Shown in pieces: positions 6,123 to 13,845 of a stretch of DNA of 15,025 bases. Numbering within the stretch: the first letter of the stretch is position 1; every line of letters begins with the position of its first letter. Both the position numbers and the translations under genes were made by a program. Below the pieces are notes generated by a model that was given only the letters and a program-made list of their open reading frames with translations, ran no database searches and was not told the origin of the DNA. This DNA is from CAZQYB01 sp964597535 (GTDB lineage: Bacteria; Planctomycetota; Phycisphaerae; Sedimentisphaerales; Anaerobacaceae). The stretch is taken from positions 1-15,025 of the forward strand of contig CAZQYB010000058.1 of assembly GCA_964597535.1 (NCBI GenBank). Reading direction: 5' to 3'.

Positions 6123-8537
6123 ATGTGCAATCGAGTATCCCGCCATGGCGTGTTGGTGTTGCTGGTATGCGTATCGGTCGCCTGTGCAGCCTGGGAGACT
6201 GGCAATTCTTACACCAACTCAATCAGTATGAAAATGATCCGCATTGAGCCGGGCAGCTTCCTTATGGGACAGGAAGGAAAAGAAAGTGAGTGTGACTGGG
6301 ACGAACAACCGGTTCACCAAGTCACCATTAGCAAGCCGTTCTATATCTCGGAAACGGAAGTGACTATCGAGCAATTCCAGCAGTTCCGCCCCGATTTCGA
6401 GGGCAGCGACCAGCACAGCCCATACGTTGCAGGTGTCAGTTGGTATGATGCAAAGGCATTCTGCAAATGGCTGAGCGACAAGGAGCGCAGGCCCTACCGT
6501 TTGCCTACCGAGGCCGAGTGGGAATACGCCTGTCGGGCCGGTACGCAGATGCCGTTTTCTTCCGGCCAGTCTCGTCCCGCGCAGGAGACTGCAAATCCGT
6601 GGGGCCTAAAGAATATGCACACCGGCGTGCGGGAATGGTGCCTGGACTTGTACGGCGAGTACTCCGCCGCCAACCAGGTGGACCCGATAGGACCGGCGCG
6701 CGGGATGACACGAGTCGTTCGCGGCGGCGGGATGGATAATGACGAGGCCCGCTATGCCCGCTCGGCGAACCGCGCCTCAATCGCACCTTCGTTTGCCCCT
6801 TATGAGAAGAGGCTCAAGCCGCACGAAGACGAAGACAGAGGTCCGGGTTATCACTCCATCGGATTCCGCGTGGTTCAGGCACCGAGCCCGACGACCAGGC
6901 CGCTCCCGTACGAGGCGCCCTTCGTCCAGCAATTTGTCAAGCAGGACCTCACGCAGGTCAAAAAACGGCCGAATCCCGACAAACCGTATTTTAGAAAACG
7001 CTATCTGCTTCCGACACCGCCTGAGAATATCGACAGAGAGCTGATAGATGCGGCAGGGTTGCATCCATCATTCAGAAAGCACAACCACAGCCCCGCTCTC
7101 GAGGTATGTCCCAACGGAGATGTCCTGATGATTATCTACACATCCTATAGAGAGTATGAACCGGGAGTCTCATTGATGGCCACGCGCTTGCGCTTCGGCG
7201 CCGACCAGTGGGATATGCCGTGCCAAATCCTCGATTTTGCTGACCTAAACGACCACACCCCACTGCTCTGGAATGACAACGGCGTAATTTACTTTTTCTG
7301 GGGTAACCCTCGCTTTAGAACAGCAAGTGCATTCCCCTTCCAATGGACCACATCCAATGACAACGGCGCAACCTGGAGCGAGGTTAAGTTCCCCAATTTC
7401 AAAGGGCCTATTGGCTGCCATTCCAAACAGCCTATCAACACTGTGCTTCGTGACCTTGAAAAGGCAATTTATGTCTCGAGCGATGGATGCGGAGGCAAAT
7501 CAGTGCTATGGGTCAGCCGCAACAATGGCAAGACCTGGTACGACACGGGCGGCAGGACTTACGGACGCCACACGACTTTCGTACTCCTAAAGGATGGCAG
7601 CATTCTGGGAATGGGCGGAAAGAACACCGAGTACAATAATACCGGCTATATGCCAAAGTCCATCTCCAAAGATGGAGGACGAACATGGGAGGAAATGATT
7701 ACACCATTCCCCAAGCAGGGCTCGAACCAACGGCCCAGCGTGATGCGTCTGCAAAGTGGACGTCTGTTCTTCGCAGGTGACTTCCAGCATATCAGTGGAG
7801 ACCGGCCCGAAGGCGCTACCGAAAGCGGCTCATACGTGGCGCTGTCCGAGGATGAAGGCAAAACCTGGCCTTACATCAAGAAGCTCATCGGCACGCAACA
7901 GCATGAGAGCAAAAGTCGTCACAACGGTGCCGACACCATTGGTTATTCAGCGGCTCGACAAGCGCCCAACGGGCTCATCCACCTGATTACGACTATGAAC
8001 CGCCCCTGTCTGCACCTGGTCTTCAACGAAGCCTGGATTCTTGCTGAAGATACCAGGTACGAAGATATGTCCGACGCTGAACTGATGAATAGCTCGGCGA
8101 CGAAAATCCTGAAACTGAGAAAGTTTAAGAAGAAGTATTCCAATGGCGACGTTAAAGCCACCTGGAGTGGCGGCGTTGCAGATAACGGACGGTTCCTCTT
8201 AGACGGCACCGAAACCTGGTATTACCCGCAGCCCCGTCTAGCGACGGGAGGCGCTGGGGCCTGCAAAAACAGCAAAAAACAACGAGAGGTTACATACAAA
8301 CTCGGACGCAAGGTCGGCAAAGAGACCTACTGGGCTGCCGACGGCAGCGTAAAATGGAGTTGGGAACATCGCAATGACGGGACCAGTCTTTGGACGCAGT
8401 GGTGGTCTGCCGGTAAGAAAAAAGCCGAGTCCACCTGGCGTAACCATAAGTGTGAAGGCATTGCGAGGCGGTGGGACAGCAACGGCGAAATCATAAGTCA
8501 GGTAAAATTCGTCGAGGGAAAACTGCTGCGCAGGTAA
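6123..8537 (+). CDS. Secreted FGE-sulfatase-domain / BNR sialidase / MORN_2-repeat protein (type II)
   Basis: 804 residues from the ATG at 6123 (an in-frame ATG at 6117 is too close to AGGAG). An N-terminal signal peptide (VLVLLVCVSVACA) predicts export. An FGE-sulfatase domain spans about 35-250 (IRIEPGSFLMG, RLPTEAEWEYACRAG, VRGGG...RYARSANR, IGFRVVQAP) but lacks the catalytic cysteine pair. A KRPNPDKPYF linker joins a sialidase-like BNR propeller (about 315-645) with Asp-boxes SNDNGATW (411), SRNNGKTW (465), SKDGGRTW (515) and SEDEGKTW (575). Residues 672-804 form Trp/Tyr/Gly-rich repeats (TYKLGRKVGKETYW, GSVKWSWEHRNDG) like MORN_2/YwqK repeats. The tail contains an extra ~13 residues (702-714, QPRLATGGAGACK) absent from the paralogue at 11292-13787 and coinciding with a palindromic element. 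It is the first of four closely spaced same-strand paralogues, probably an operon. Glycan target unknown. Confidence 0.92.
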   Translation: MCNRVSRHGVLVLLVCVSVACAAWETGNSYTNSISMKMIRIEPGSFLMGQEGKESECDWDEQPVHQVTISKPFYISETEVTIEQFQQFRPDFEGSDQHSPYVAGVSWYDAKAFCKWLSDKERRPYRLPTEAEWEYACRAGTQMPFSSGQSRPAQETANPWGLKNMHTGVREWCLDLYGEYSAANQVDPIGPARGMTRVVRGGGMDNDEARYARSANRASIAPSFAPYEKRLKPHEDEDRGPGYHSIGFRVVQAPSPTTRPLPYEAPFVQQFVKQDLTQVKKRPNPDKPYFRKRYLLPTPPENIDRELIDAAGLHPSFRKHNHSPALEVCPNGDVLMIIYTSYREYEPGVSLMATRLRFGADQWDMPCQILDFADLNDHTPLLWNDNGVIYFFWGNPRFRTASAFPFQWTTSNDNGATWSEVKFPNFKGPIGCHSKQPINTVLRDLEKAIYVSSDGCGGKSVLWVSRNNGKTWYDTGGRTYGRHTTFVLLKDGSILGMGGKNTEYNNTGYMPKSISKDGGRTWEEMITPFPKQGSNQRPSVMRLQSGRLFFAGDFQHISGDRPEGATESGSYVALSEDEGKTWPYIKKLIGTQQHESKSRHNGADTIGYSAARQAPNGLIHLITTMNRPCLHLVFNEAWILAEDTRYEDMSDAELMNSSATKILKLRKFKKKYSNGDVKATWSGGVADNGRFLLDGTETWYYPQPRLATGGAGACKNSKKQREVTYKLGRKVGKETYWAADGSVKWSWEHRNDGTSLWTQWWSAGKKKAESTWRNHKCEGIARRWDSNGEIISQVKFVEGKLLRR
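8228..8264 (+). repeat. Palindromic mini-element family C, in frame inside the type II gene
   Basis: Outer arms GCAG-CCCC (8228-8235) pair with GGGG-C-CTGC (8256-8264). AGCG (8240-8243) pairs with CGCT (8252-8255), leaving a 4-base 5' bulge GTCT (8236-8239). An alternative hairpin pairs CCCGTC (8233-8238) with GACGGG (8243-8248) around TAGC. The paralogue at 11292-13787 lacks the encoded peptide: WYY-ENGSKQ-WEVTY there, against WYY followed by about 13 extra residues here. The sequence differs from families A and B but the fold plan is the same. Only one copy is in the window. Confidence 0.6.
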
Positions 8538-8557
8538 GCCGCTGTGAAGTTTAGGCT

Positions 8558-8564
8558 AAAGGAG
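8558..8564 (+). promoter_or_regulatory. Strong ribosome-binding site not followed by a canonical start codon
   Basis: AAAGGAG resembles those of the sister genes (GAAGGAG at 11279 and 13831). Seven bases downstream the reading frame of the next gene has ATA (8572) then ATT (8575) instead of ATG. The first canonical codon, GTG at 8599, has no Shine-Dalgarno sequence nearby. Confidence 0.6.
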
Positions 8565-8598
8565 ACTTAACATAATTGCACACAAATCCTGCTCAATA

Positions 8599-11253
8599 GT
8601 GAGCATTATACTGATTTTTGGATGGGCATGTGCCGGCTCTGCCGCCCAGTCCCAAAAGGACCAGATGCCCACAGAAAAAGTCTATACAAATTCGGTTGGG
8701 CTCGAGCTTGCGCGCATCGAGCCCGGCAGCTTCATAATGGGTTTCGGTCGCAAGAGACTCCCGGAAGAACTCATAACGCAAAAGACACAGTTCCCCGACG
8801 GGGATTTCGATGAGTACCCAACACACACGGTCACAATCTCAAGACCTTTCTATATGGCCACAACCGAGGTGACCAACGCTCAGTACGAGCTATTCGACCC
8901 AAACCACAGGAAATGGCGAGGCCGCGACGGCCGCTCGAAAGCCGACGATGAGGCGGCCGTCTTTGTCAGTTGGAACGACGCCGTCGCTTTTTGCCGGTGG
9001 CTCTCGGAAAAAGAGAATCTGCCATACCGGCTTCCCACCGAAGCAGAGTGGGAATATGCCTGCCGGGCGGGAACGACCACCCACTATCACACAGGTGATA
9101 CTCTGCCCAGAAAACTTCGCAGAAAAGCAGACAAAGGGCTCGACGATGCTCTGCGAGTCGGCAGGACTTCGCTCAATACCTGGGGGCTGTATGATATGCA
9201 CGGCAATGTCGAGGAATGGTGTTATGACTGGTACGGCCCATACGAATCCGCTTCCCAGACAGACCCGGTCGGCAGGATTGACGGCGACTTCAAAGTGACC
9301 CGCGGCGGCAGCCGTTCGACTGAAGATTACTACCTGCGTTCAGCCAACCGCCTTGGCTCGCACCCCGATGACAGGCAATGGATGATTGGGTTTCGCGTAG
9401 TTCTTGGCGAAATGCCGAAGACCTTGGGCCCAAGGACCGAACCCATCCCGAAGCTCCCACCGCAGCGGTATCAGCGCAGCGTCCGGCAGAATGTCCCAGG
9501 CAATCTCGCCAAAGGGCCGGACCCCGACAAACCCTATTTCAAAGGGCCGCGATTGGTCGTAAAAATCCCCGAAGGCGCCAGAGGCCCACTGTTCGATGAG
9601 CATAACCACTTTATGGCCGTTACTGAATGTCCTAACGGCGACCTGCTGGCTGCGTGGTTTACCTGCATAGAAGAAATGGGACGCGAACTCGCTATCGCGT
9701 CCAGTCGGCTGCGCTACGGCAGGGATGAATGGGAACAAGCCTCGCTCTTCTGGGACGCCCCAGACCGCAACGACCACACGCACATCCTATGGCACGACGG
9801 CAAGGGCACACTCTACCATTTCAACGGGCTTGGAGCAAATATAAGAGACTTAGCAGTTGTATTGCGCAAATCCGACGACAATGGCGCGAGCTGGTCAAAG
9901 GCCAAATTGATTCTACCCGAACACGGCAGAGGTACCGGCAAGGTAGTCGAATCTATCTTCAGGGCAAAAGGCGGGGAAATAGTGCTGCCTATGGACGGCC
10001 GAGGCGGCTCGATAATAAAAATTAGTCCGGATGAGGGTCAAAGCTGGTATGACCCCGGCGGTAGCATTCGGGGTACTCATGCAGGGGTGACGCAACTGAG
10101 AGATGGCCGTTTGATGGCTTTCGGCCGCCACGGTGCCATCGACGGCAGAATGCCCATCAGCATCTCCTCAGATATGGGCAAGACCTGGACTTATAGCCCC
10201 AGCCCTTTCACACCCATTCACAGCGGTCGTCGCGTTGCACTAATGCGGCTCAAGGAAGGTCCTTTGTTCTTTGCCTCATTCTGCCACGGGATGATGGTAA
10301 AGGGCATCTCAGGCAAGCCGCATGCGGTATCGGGGCTGTTCGCGGCCGTTTCACTCGATGAGGGAAAAACGTGGCCTTACCGCCGTCTTGTAAGCGATGA
10401 CGGGCCGGGCCGTTATATCGAAACTATGGACGGCGACCCCATAACTATGGACGCACGCAACGCCGAACCCACAGGATATTTATCGGTGTGCCAGAGCGCC
10501 GACGGTCTCGTCCATTTGCTCAGCAGCCGGCAGCACTACGCCTTCAATATGAAATGGCTTATGACGCTGCCGCCCACAGCCCCGGCGCCACCGCCACCGC
10601 CGAAGGCACGTCAGTTACTTGTCAAACCTAATCTGCCCAACGTCTATAAACCGAAGGGACTGTCGAGTAAGGACAAGTGGGGATGGAACTTCCGCGGGCC
10701 CAAAGAATCAGATGTGATAAGCCATCTGCTTGAAGGGCTTCTGAAATTCCGCACCAATGATGGACAACAATTCTGGCTGAGAACTGAAAAGACAGATATA
10801 TTCGGGGCGGTTGACCAGAAGAAGGGTTTCACCGCCGAAATCAAAACGCAGGTGCTCAAACGCACGCCCTTGTCTTCTGGCGAAGACAGAAAAGGGGGGC
10901 GAGGTGTGGACCTCGAACTCTATGACGGGGCGGGCAGCCGATATGCTATCACCATCACCGATACCGGCGTCTATTGGTACGAAGGACTTGTTCAGGGCTC
11001 GGCTTTTCTTCCATTTAATCAATATGTCCCGCTCGCAGAAGGCCTGGACAACACCGATGCGATGCATACGTATCGTTTAGCAGTCCGGGAAGACCGCATT
11101 GCCCAAATTTATCGCGATGGGAAACTGCTCGGCGTCAAGGCGTTTGAGTACAGGACACCGCGTTTTCCGTATATTTATATTGGTGCCGGGCCTAGTGTTG
11201 AAGCGTTAGTCGAATACGTGGCCTATGACCTGAGTGGGCCCAGTCAGCCTTAG
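8599..11253 (+). CDS. Secreted FGE-sulfatase-domain / BNR sialidase / lectin-like protein (type I, intact)
   Basis: 884 residues from GTG 8599, the first canonical start. However, a strong AAAGGAG at 8558-8564 and a better signal peptide (basic HK before SIVSIILIFGWACAG) suggest initiation at ATA 8572 or ATT 8575. An FGE-sulfatase domain covers about 25-270 (ARIEPGSFIMGFG, RLPTEAEWEYACRAGT, WGLYDMHGNVEEW, TRGGS...LRSANR) without the catalytic cysteines. The KGPDPDKPYF linker is followed by a BNR sialidase-like propeller from about 328, with Asp-boxes SDDNGASW, SPDEGQSW, SSDMGKTW and SLDEGKTW. A proline-rich spacer (APAPPPPPKA) leads to a concanavalin/LamG-like tail (688-884) homologous to the fragment at 1841-2362. 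Residues 756-767 (PLSSGEDRKGG) are encoded by a family A palindromic element absent from that homologue. This is the intact reference for the type I architecture. Likely role: extracellular glycan binding or hydrolysis; specificity unknown. Confidence 0.92.
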   Translation: MSIILIFGWACAGSAAQSQKDQMPTEKVYTNSVGLELARIEPGSFIMGFGRKRLPEELITQKTQFPDGDFDEYPTHTVTISRPFYMATTEVTNAQYELFDPNHRKWRGRDGRSKADDEAAVFVSWNDAVAFCRWLSEKENLPYRLPTEAEWEYACRAGTTTHYHTGDTLPRKLRRKADKGLDDALRVGRTSLNTWGLYDMHGNVEEWCYDWYGPYESASQTDPVGRIDGDFKVTRGGSRSTEDYYLRSANRLGSHPDDRQWMIGFRVVLGEMPKTLGPRTEPIPKLPPQRYQRSVRQNVPGNLAKGPDPDKPYFKGPRLVVKIPEGARGPLFDEHNHFMAVTECPNGDLLAAWFTCIEEMGRELAIASSRLRYGRDEWEQASLFWDAPDRNDHTHILWHDGKGTLYHFNGLGANIRDLAVVLRKSDDNGASWSKAKLILPEHGRGTGKVVESIFRAKGGEIVLPMDGRGGSIIKISPDEGQSWYDPGGSIRGTHAGVTQLRDGRLMAFGRHGAIDGRMPISISSDMGKTWTYSPSPFTPIHSGRRVALMRLKEGPLFFASFCHGMMVKGISGKPHAVSGLFAAVSLDEGKTWPYRRLVSDDGPGRYIETMDGDPITMDARNAEPTGYLSVCQSADGLVHLLSSRQHYAFNMKWLMTLPPTAPAPPPPPKARQLLVKPNLPNVYKPKGLSSKDKWGWNFRGPKESDVISHLLEGLLKFRTNDGQQFWLRTEKTDIFGAVDQKKGFTAEIKTQVLKRTPLSSGEDRKGGRGVDLELYDGAGSRYAITITDTGVYWYEGLVQGSAFLPFNQYVPLAEGLDNTDAMHTYRLAVREDRIAQIYRDGKLLGVKAFEYRTPRFPYIYIGAGPSVEALVEYVAYDLSGPSQP
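10865..10898 (+). repeat. Palindromic mini-element family A, copy 2 (in frame inside type I gene)
   Basis: Matches 2436-2469 except at two bases: outer arm CGCCCTT instead of CCCCCTT, and inner arm TTCTGGC instead of TTCTGTC. Translated in frame as PLSSGEDRKGG between LKRT and RGVDLELYDG. The homologous tail at 1841-2362 reads NRSSQNDRGFDFEV, with no such peptide. The reading frame is the same as that used by copy 3. Confidence 0.85.
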
Positions 11254-11254
11254 G

Positions 11255-11269
11255 GCTGATATCATCAGC
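11255..11269. repeat. Short hairpin between adjacent genes
   Basis: GCTGAT and ATCAGC form a perfect 6-bp stem around ATC just after the stop codon and ten bases before the next ribosome-binding site. No T-run, so not a terminator. Could be chance. Confidence 0.35.
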
Positions 11270-11278
11270 GTTATGGTT

Positions 11279-11285
11279 GAAGGAG
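11279..11285 (+). promoter_or_regulatory. Ribosome-binding site that decides the start at 11292
   Basis: GAAGGAG, six bases from the ATG at 11292. An in-frame TTG at 11277 lies before this site and is therefore not the likely start. Confidence 0.75.
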
Positions 11286-11291
11286 ATTAAA

Positions 11292-13787
11292 ATGTTTGGA
11301 TGCAAACTGTTGAAAGTTGTGGGCTTTATGTTCACCTGTGGATGTGCCTGCATCGTATTAGCCGCGGGAAATCCTGAGGAACGTATCGTCACAAATTCCA
11401 TCGGCATCAAGCTCGTCCGCATAGAACCCGGCACATTTACGATGGGCTTTGCCCCCTTGTCTTCTGTCGAAGACAGAAAAGGGGGCGATGCCTTAAAGCC
11501 GGAACTCACACCAAGAAAATACCTCAAATCCGGCAACTATGATGAATCACCGAGACATAAGGTTACAATCACAAAACCATTCTATATTTCCGAGACCGAG
11601 GTTACTATTGAGCAGTTCAAAAAATTCAGGCCTGATTTTCCCGGTTTCAAGGCCAAACTTGACTACGACCCGTACGTCTCCGGCATAAGCTGGTACGACG
11701 CCGTTGCCTTCTGCAAATGGCTAAGTGAAAAAGAAGGCAAGCCATACCGTCTGCCTACCGAAGCCGAGTGGGAATACGTTTGCCGTGCGGGAACAACGAC
11801 CCCATTTTCTTCGGGCGAAAGTCCTCCGCAACCGCAAACGCCTAATCAGTGGGCAGTGAAGAACATGCATACAGGTGTTCTTGAATGGTGCTATGACTGG
11901 CACGGTCTTTATCGTGAAGGGTCACAGACCGACCCGGTCGGGCCAAAACACGGCTGGATGAAAGTCGTCCGAGGCGGGGGATTGGATATTCTCGACAAGC
12001 AGACAATGAGCTTTTACTTCGGCAGAGACGTCGAGCCCTATAGTCTTGGACAAAACCCGTTCTACTCGCGTTCCGCGAATCGCGCCTCGGTTCCGCCATC
12101 CTTTGCGCCACCGCCACAAGAATACCAGGCCAAACAGATGGAGTGCATAAATCCTCCATTGCCGCCGGGCCCACAGTTATCTTCCCCTTATCGCGCAAAA
12201 GGTTTGGTAGGAGGTTGGCACAATATCGGCTTTCGAGTAGTTCAGGCCCCAATGCCCAAGACGAAATCTTATGAAACTGAGCTGCCGTTTTTCCAAAAAT
12301 GCGTAAAGCAAACTGGCATAAGAATCTCAAAAGGCCCTGACCCCAGAAAACCATACCTAAGGACACGGCGTATTTTCCCAGCGCTCAGCACTGAGCAGAT
12401 GGTAAACGTTGGCTGGAAGATCGGTCTGCCGCCCGGTCTGGGAACGAATCGACACAACGGTGCTGTTATTGCGCTGCCCAACGGTGACTTGCTGGCTTGC
12501 TACTACAATGGCTTTGTTGAAAGTGATCCGGACCTTTCCATACAGCTAATTCGGCTGCGCTACGGCAGCAATCACTGGGATATTCCGAGCGTTTGGCCCG
12601 ACTTTCTCGACGGCAACGACGCCAGCCCATTTATCTGGAATGACCGCGGCACGATTTGGTTAGGCTGGGGGGGTATACACCTTGCGGGAGGTTATCCTTT
12701 CCAATGGACAACTTCCAAAGATAACGGAGCAACCTGGGAACCAATACAGTTTCCAATCTTCGATAGCCATCCCGGCGGATACGGCAGAAGGCAACCGATT
12801 AATGCCGCTTTCAGAGGTCCTGATAACACCATATACGTAGCCTTTGACGGCTGGGGTTCTACCTGCGGACTATGGGCGAGCAGAAACAATGGCCAAACCT
12901 GGTTCGATACCGGCGGACGAACTCTGGGCCTGCACTCAACATTTGTCCTGCTCGATGACAACACGATTCTGGCGTATGCGACCAGAAACAGAACTATCGA
13001 CGGCTTTTGCCCGAAGAACGTATCCACCGACTGGGGCAAGACCTGGCGGGTCAGCAGGTCATCTATGCCGGGACAAGGAGGCGGCCAGAATCCCATTATG
13101 CTGAAGTTAGCCAGCGGACGTCTTCTTTATGTAAGTGACTTCCACCGGGCCAGAGACCCAAATGTCAAAGGTTTCGTTGGAGGCGGAGCCTATGTGGGAC
13201 TTAGCGAAGACAACGGCAAAACCTGGCGAATCAGAAAACTCGTCGGCGGGCAGACCTACGATGAAAATGGCAAGCCGGTCGAAGTCAGAACAGTAGGTTA
13301 CGTCGGCGCCGCCCAAAGCGCCAATGGTATTATTCATTTGGTCACTTCCCGCAATAATCCTGACCTGCATATCGAACTGAACGAGGCGTGGATTCTTGCC
13401 AACGACGATGCCGCAAGGGCCGCCACACTCCAGGACCATATCAAAGTCCTGGGCGGCAGCGTAAAGAAACTTGGGGAGAATTATCCCAGTGGCAAACCAA
13501 AGGTCGGATGGAGTGCCGGCATCGGTGAGGATGGCCGATATCTGCTCGACGGCAAAGAAATATGGTATTACGAAAACGGCAGTAAGCAGTGGGAAGTTAC
13601 TTACAATGCCGGCACTAAGGTCGGCACTGAAACCTATTGGAATACAAACGGCTCACCAAAATGGCAATGGGAATACCGCAAGGACGGGACCAGGGTCTTG
13701 ACCGTCTTCAGGCCCAAGGGCAAGGTAAAGGCAGAGTCCCACTGGCGCCAGGATAAGCTGCTGAGCCACAAACTTTATGGCCCATAG
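11292..13787 (+). CDS. Secreted FGE-sulfatase-domain / BNR sialidase / MORN_2-repeat protein (type II)
   Basis: 831 residues from the ATG at 11292, set by GAAGGAG six bases upstream. The signal peptide is cysteine-rich (KLLKVVGFMFTCGCACIVLAAG). The FGE-sulfatase domain runs from about 40 to 320 (VRIEPGTFTMGF, RLPTEAEWEYVCRAGT, VRGGG...RSANRASVPPSFAP, IGFRVVQAP) without catalytic cysteines. It carries a ~30-residue extra loop before RSANR relative to the other type II protein. A KGPDPRKPYL linker precedes a sialidase-like propeller (about 386-700) with Asp-boxes SKDNGATW (475), SRNNGQTW, STDWGKTW and SEDNGKTW. Residues 731-831 are MORN_2/YwqK-like repeats (YENGSKQWEVTYNAGTKVG). Residues 54-65 (PLSSVEDRKGGD) come from a family A palindromic element in the loop after MGFA. 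It is closest in architecture to 6123-8537. Probably secreted and glycan-directed; specificity cannot be read from sequence. Confidence 0.92.
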   Translation: MFGCKLLKVVGFMFTCGCACIVLAAGNPEERIVTNSIGIKLVRIEPGTFTMGFAPLSSVEDRKGGDALKPELTPRKYLKSGNYDESPRHKVTITKPFYISETEVTIEQFKKFRPDFPGFKAKLDYDPYVSGISWYDAVAFCKWLSEKEGKPYRLPTEAEWEYVCRAGTTTPFSSGESPPQPQTPNQWAVKNMHTGVLEWCYDWHGLYREGSQTDPVGPKHGWMKVVRGGGLDILDKQTMSFYFGRDVEPYSLGQNPFYSRSANRASVPPSFAPPPQEYQAKQMECINPPLPPGPQLSSPYRAKGLVGGWHNIGFRVVQAPMPKTKSYETELPFFQKCVKQTGIRISKGPDPRKPYLRTRRIFPALSTEQMVNVGWKIGLPPGLGTNRHNGAVIALPNGDLLACYYNGFVESDPDLSIQLIRLRYGSNHWDIPSVWPDFLDGNDASPFIWNDRGTIWLGWGGIHLAGGYPFQWTTSKDNGATWEPIQFPIFDSHPGGYGRRQPINAAFRGPDNTIYVAFDGWGSTCGLWASRNNGQTWFDTGGRTLGLHSTFVLLDDNTILAYATRNRTIDGFCPKNVSTDWGKTWRVSRSSMPGQGGGQNPIMLKLASGRLLYVSDFHRARDPNVKGFVGGGAYVGLSEDNGKTWRIRKLVGGQTYDENGKPVEVRTVGYVGAAQSANGIIHLVTSRNNPDLHIELNEAWILANDDAARAATLQDHIKVLGGSVKKLGENYPSGKPKVGWSAGIGEDGRYLLDGKEIWYYENGSKQWEVTYNAGTKVGTETYWNTNGSPKWQWEYRKDGTRVLTVFRPKGKVKAESHWRQDKLLSHKLYGP
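11452..11485 (+). repeat. Palindromic mini-element family A, copy 3 (in frame inside type II gene)
   Basis: All 34 bases are identical to the intergenic copy at 2436-2469, about 9 kb away. Arms CCCCCTT/AAGGGGG and TTCTGTC/GACAGAA with GTC bulge and GAA loop. Flanking G and C extend the pairing by one. Translated PLSSVEDRKGG in the variable loop of the FGE domain. The sister FGE domains have unrelated, shorter sequence here (for example MGQEGKESECDWDEQP). Confidence 0.9.
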
Positions 13788-13791
13788 TTTC

Positions 13792-13825
13792 CCCCCCTGC
13801 TTTCTTACAAAAGCAAGAAGGGGGG
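13792..13825 (+). repeat. Palindromic mini-element family B, copy 2 (intergenic, between stop and ribosome-binding site)
   Basis: CCCCC (13793-13797) and GGGGG (13820-13824) clamp an inner TGCTTT (13798-13803) / AAAGCA (13810-13815) stem, with AGAA bulged on the 3' side. It is the reverse complement of 14386-14419 except for two bases. It lies four bases after the preceding gene's stop and five before GAAGGAG of the next gene. No T-run follows. Confidence 0.85.
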
Positions 13826-13830
13826 ACAAA

Positions 13831-13837
13831 GAAGGAG
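13831..13837 (+). promoter_or_regulatory. Ribosome-binding site of the last gene
   Basis: GAAGGAG, eight bases before ATG 13846, immediately downstream of a palindromic element whose folding could influence access to it. Confidence 0.7.
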
Positions 13838-13845
13838 AAGTTAAA

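Noticed and set aside
5738..6205. 155-codon minus-strand open frame covering the intergenic leader
   Set aside because: Overlaps two well-supported genes at its ends and has no recognisable domain or convincing start signal.
9422..9435. Perfect 14-bp palindrome CCTTGGGCCCAAGG inside the type I gene
   Set aside because: No bulge, no second copy in the window, and it does not share the element architecture; it could arise from codon choice in LGPR.
11990..12070. Extra ~30-residue loop in the FGE domain of the gene at 11292 as another inserted element
   Set aside because: I found no palindrome or repeat in this stretch; it looks like ordinary loop variation.
13792..13825. Rho-independent terminator between the last two genes
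   Set aside because: The hairpin is strong but is followed by ACAAAGAAGG, not a T-run, and is one of a dispersed repeat family.
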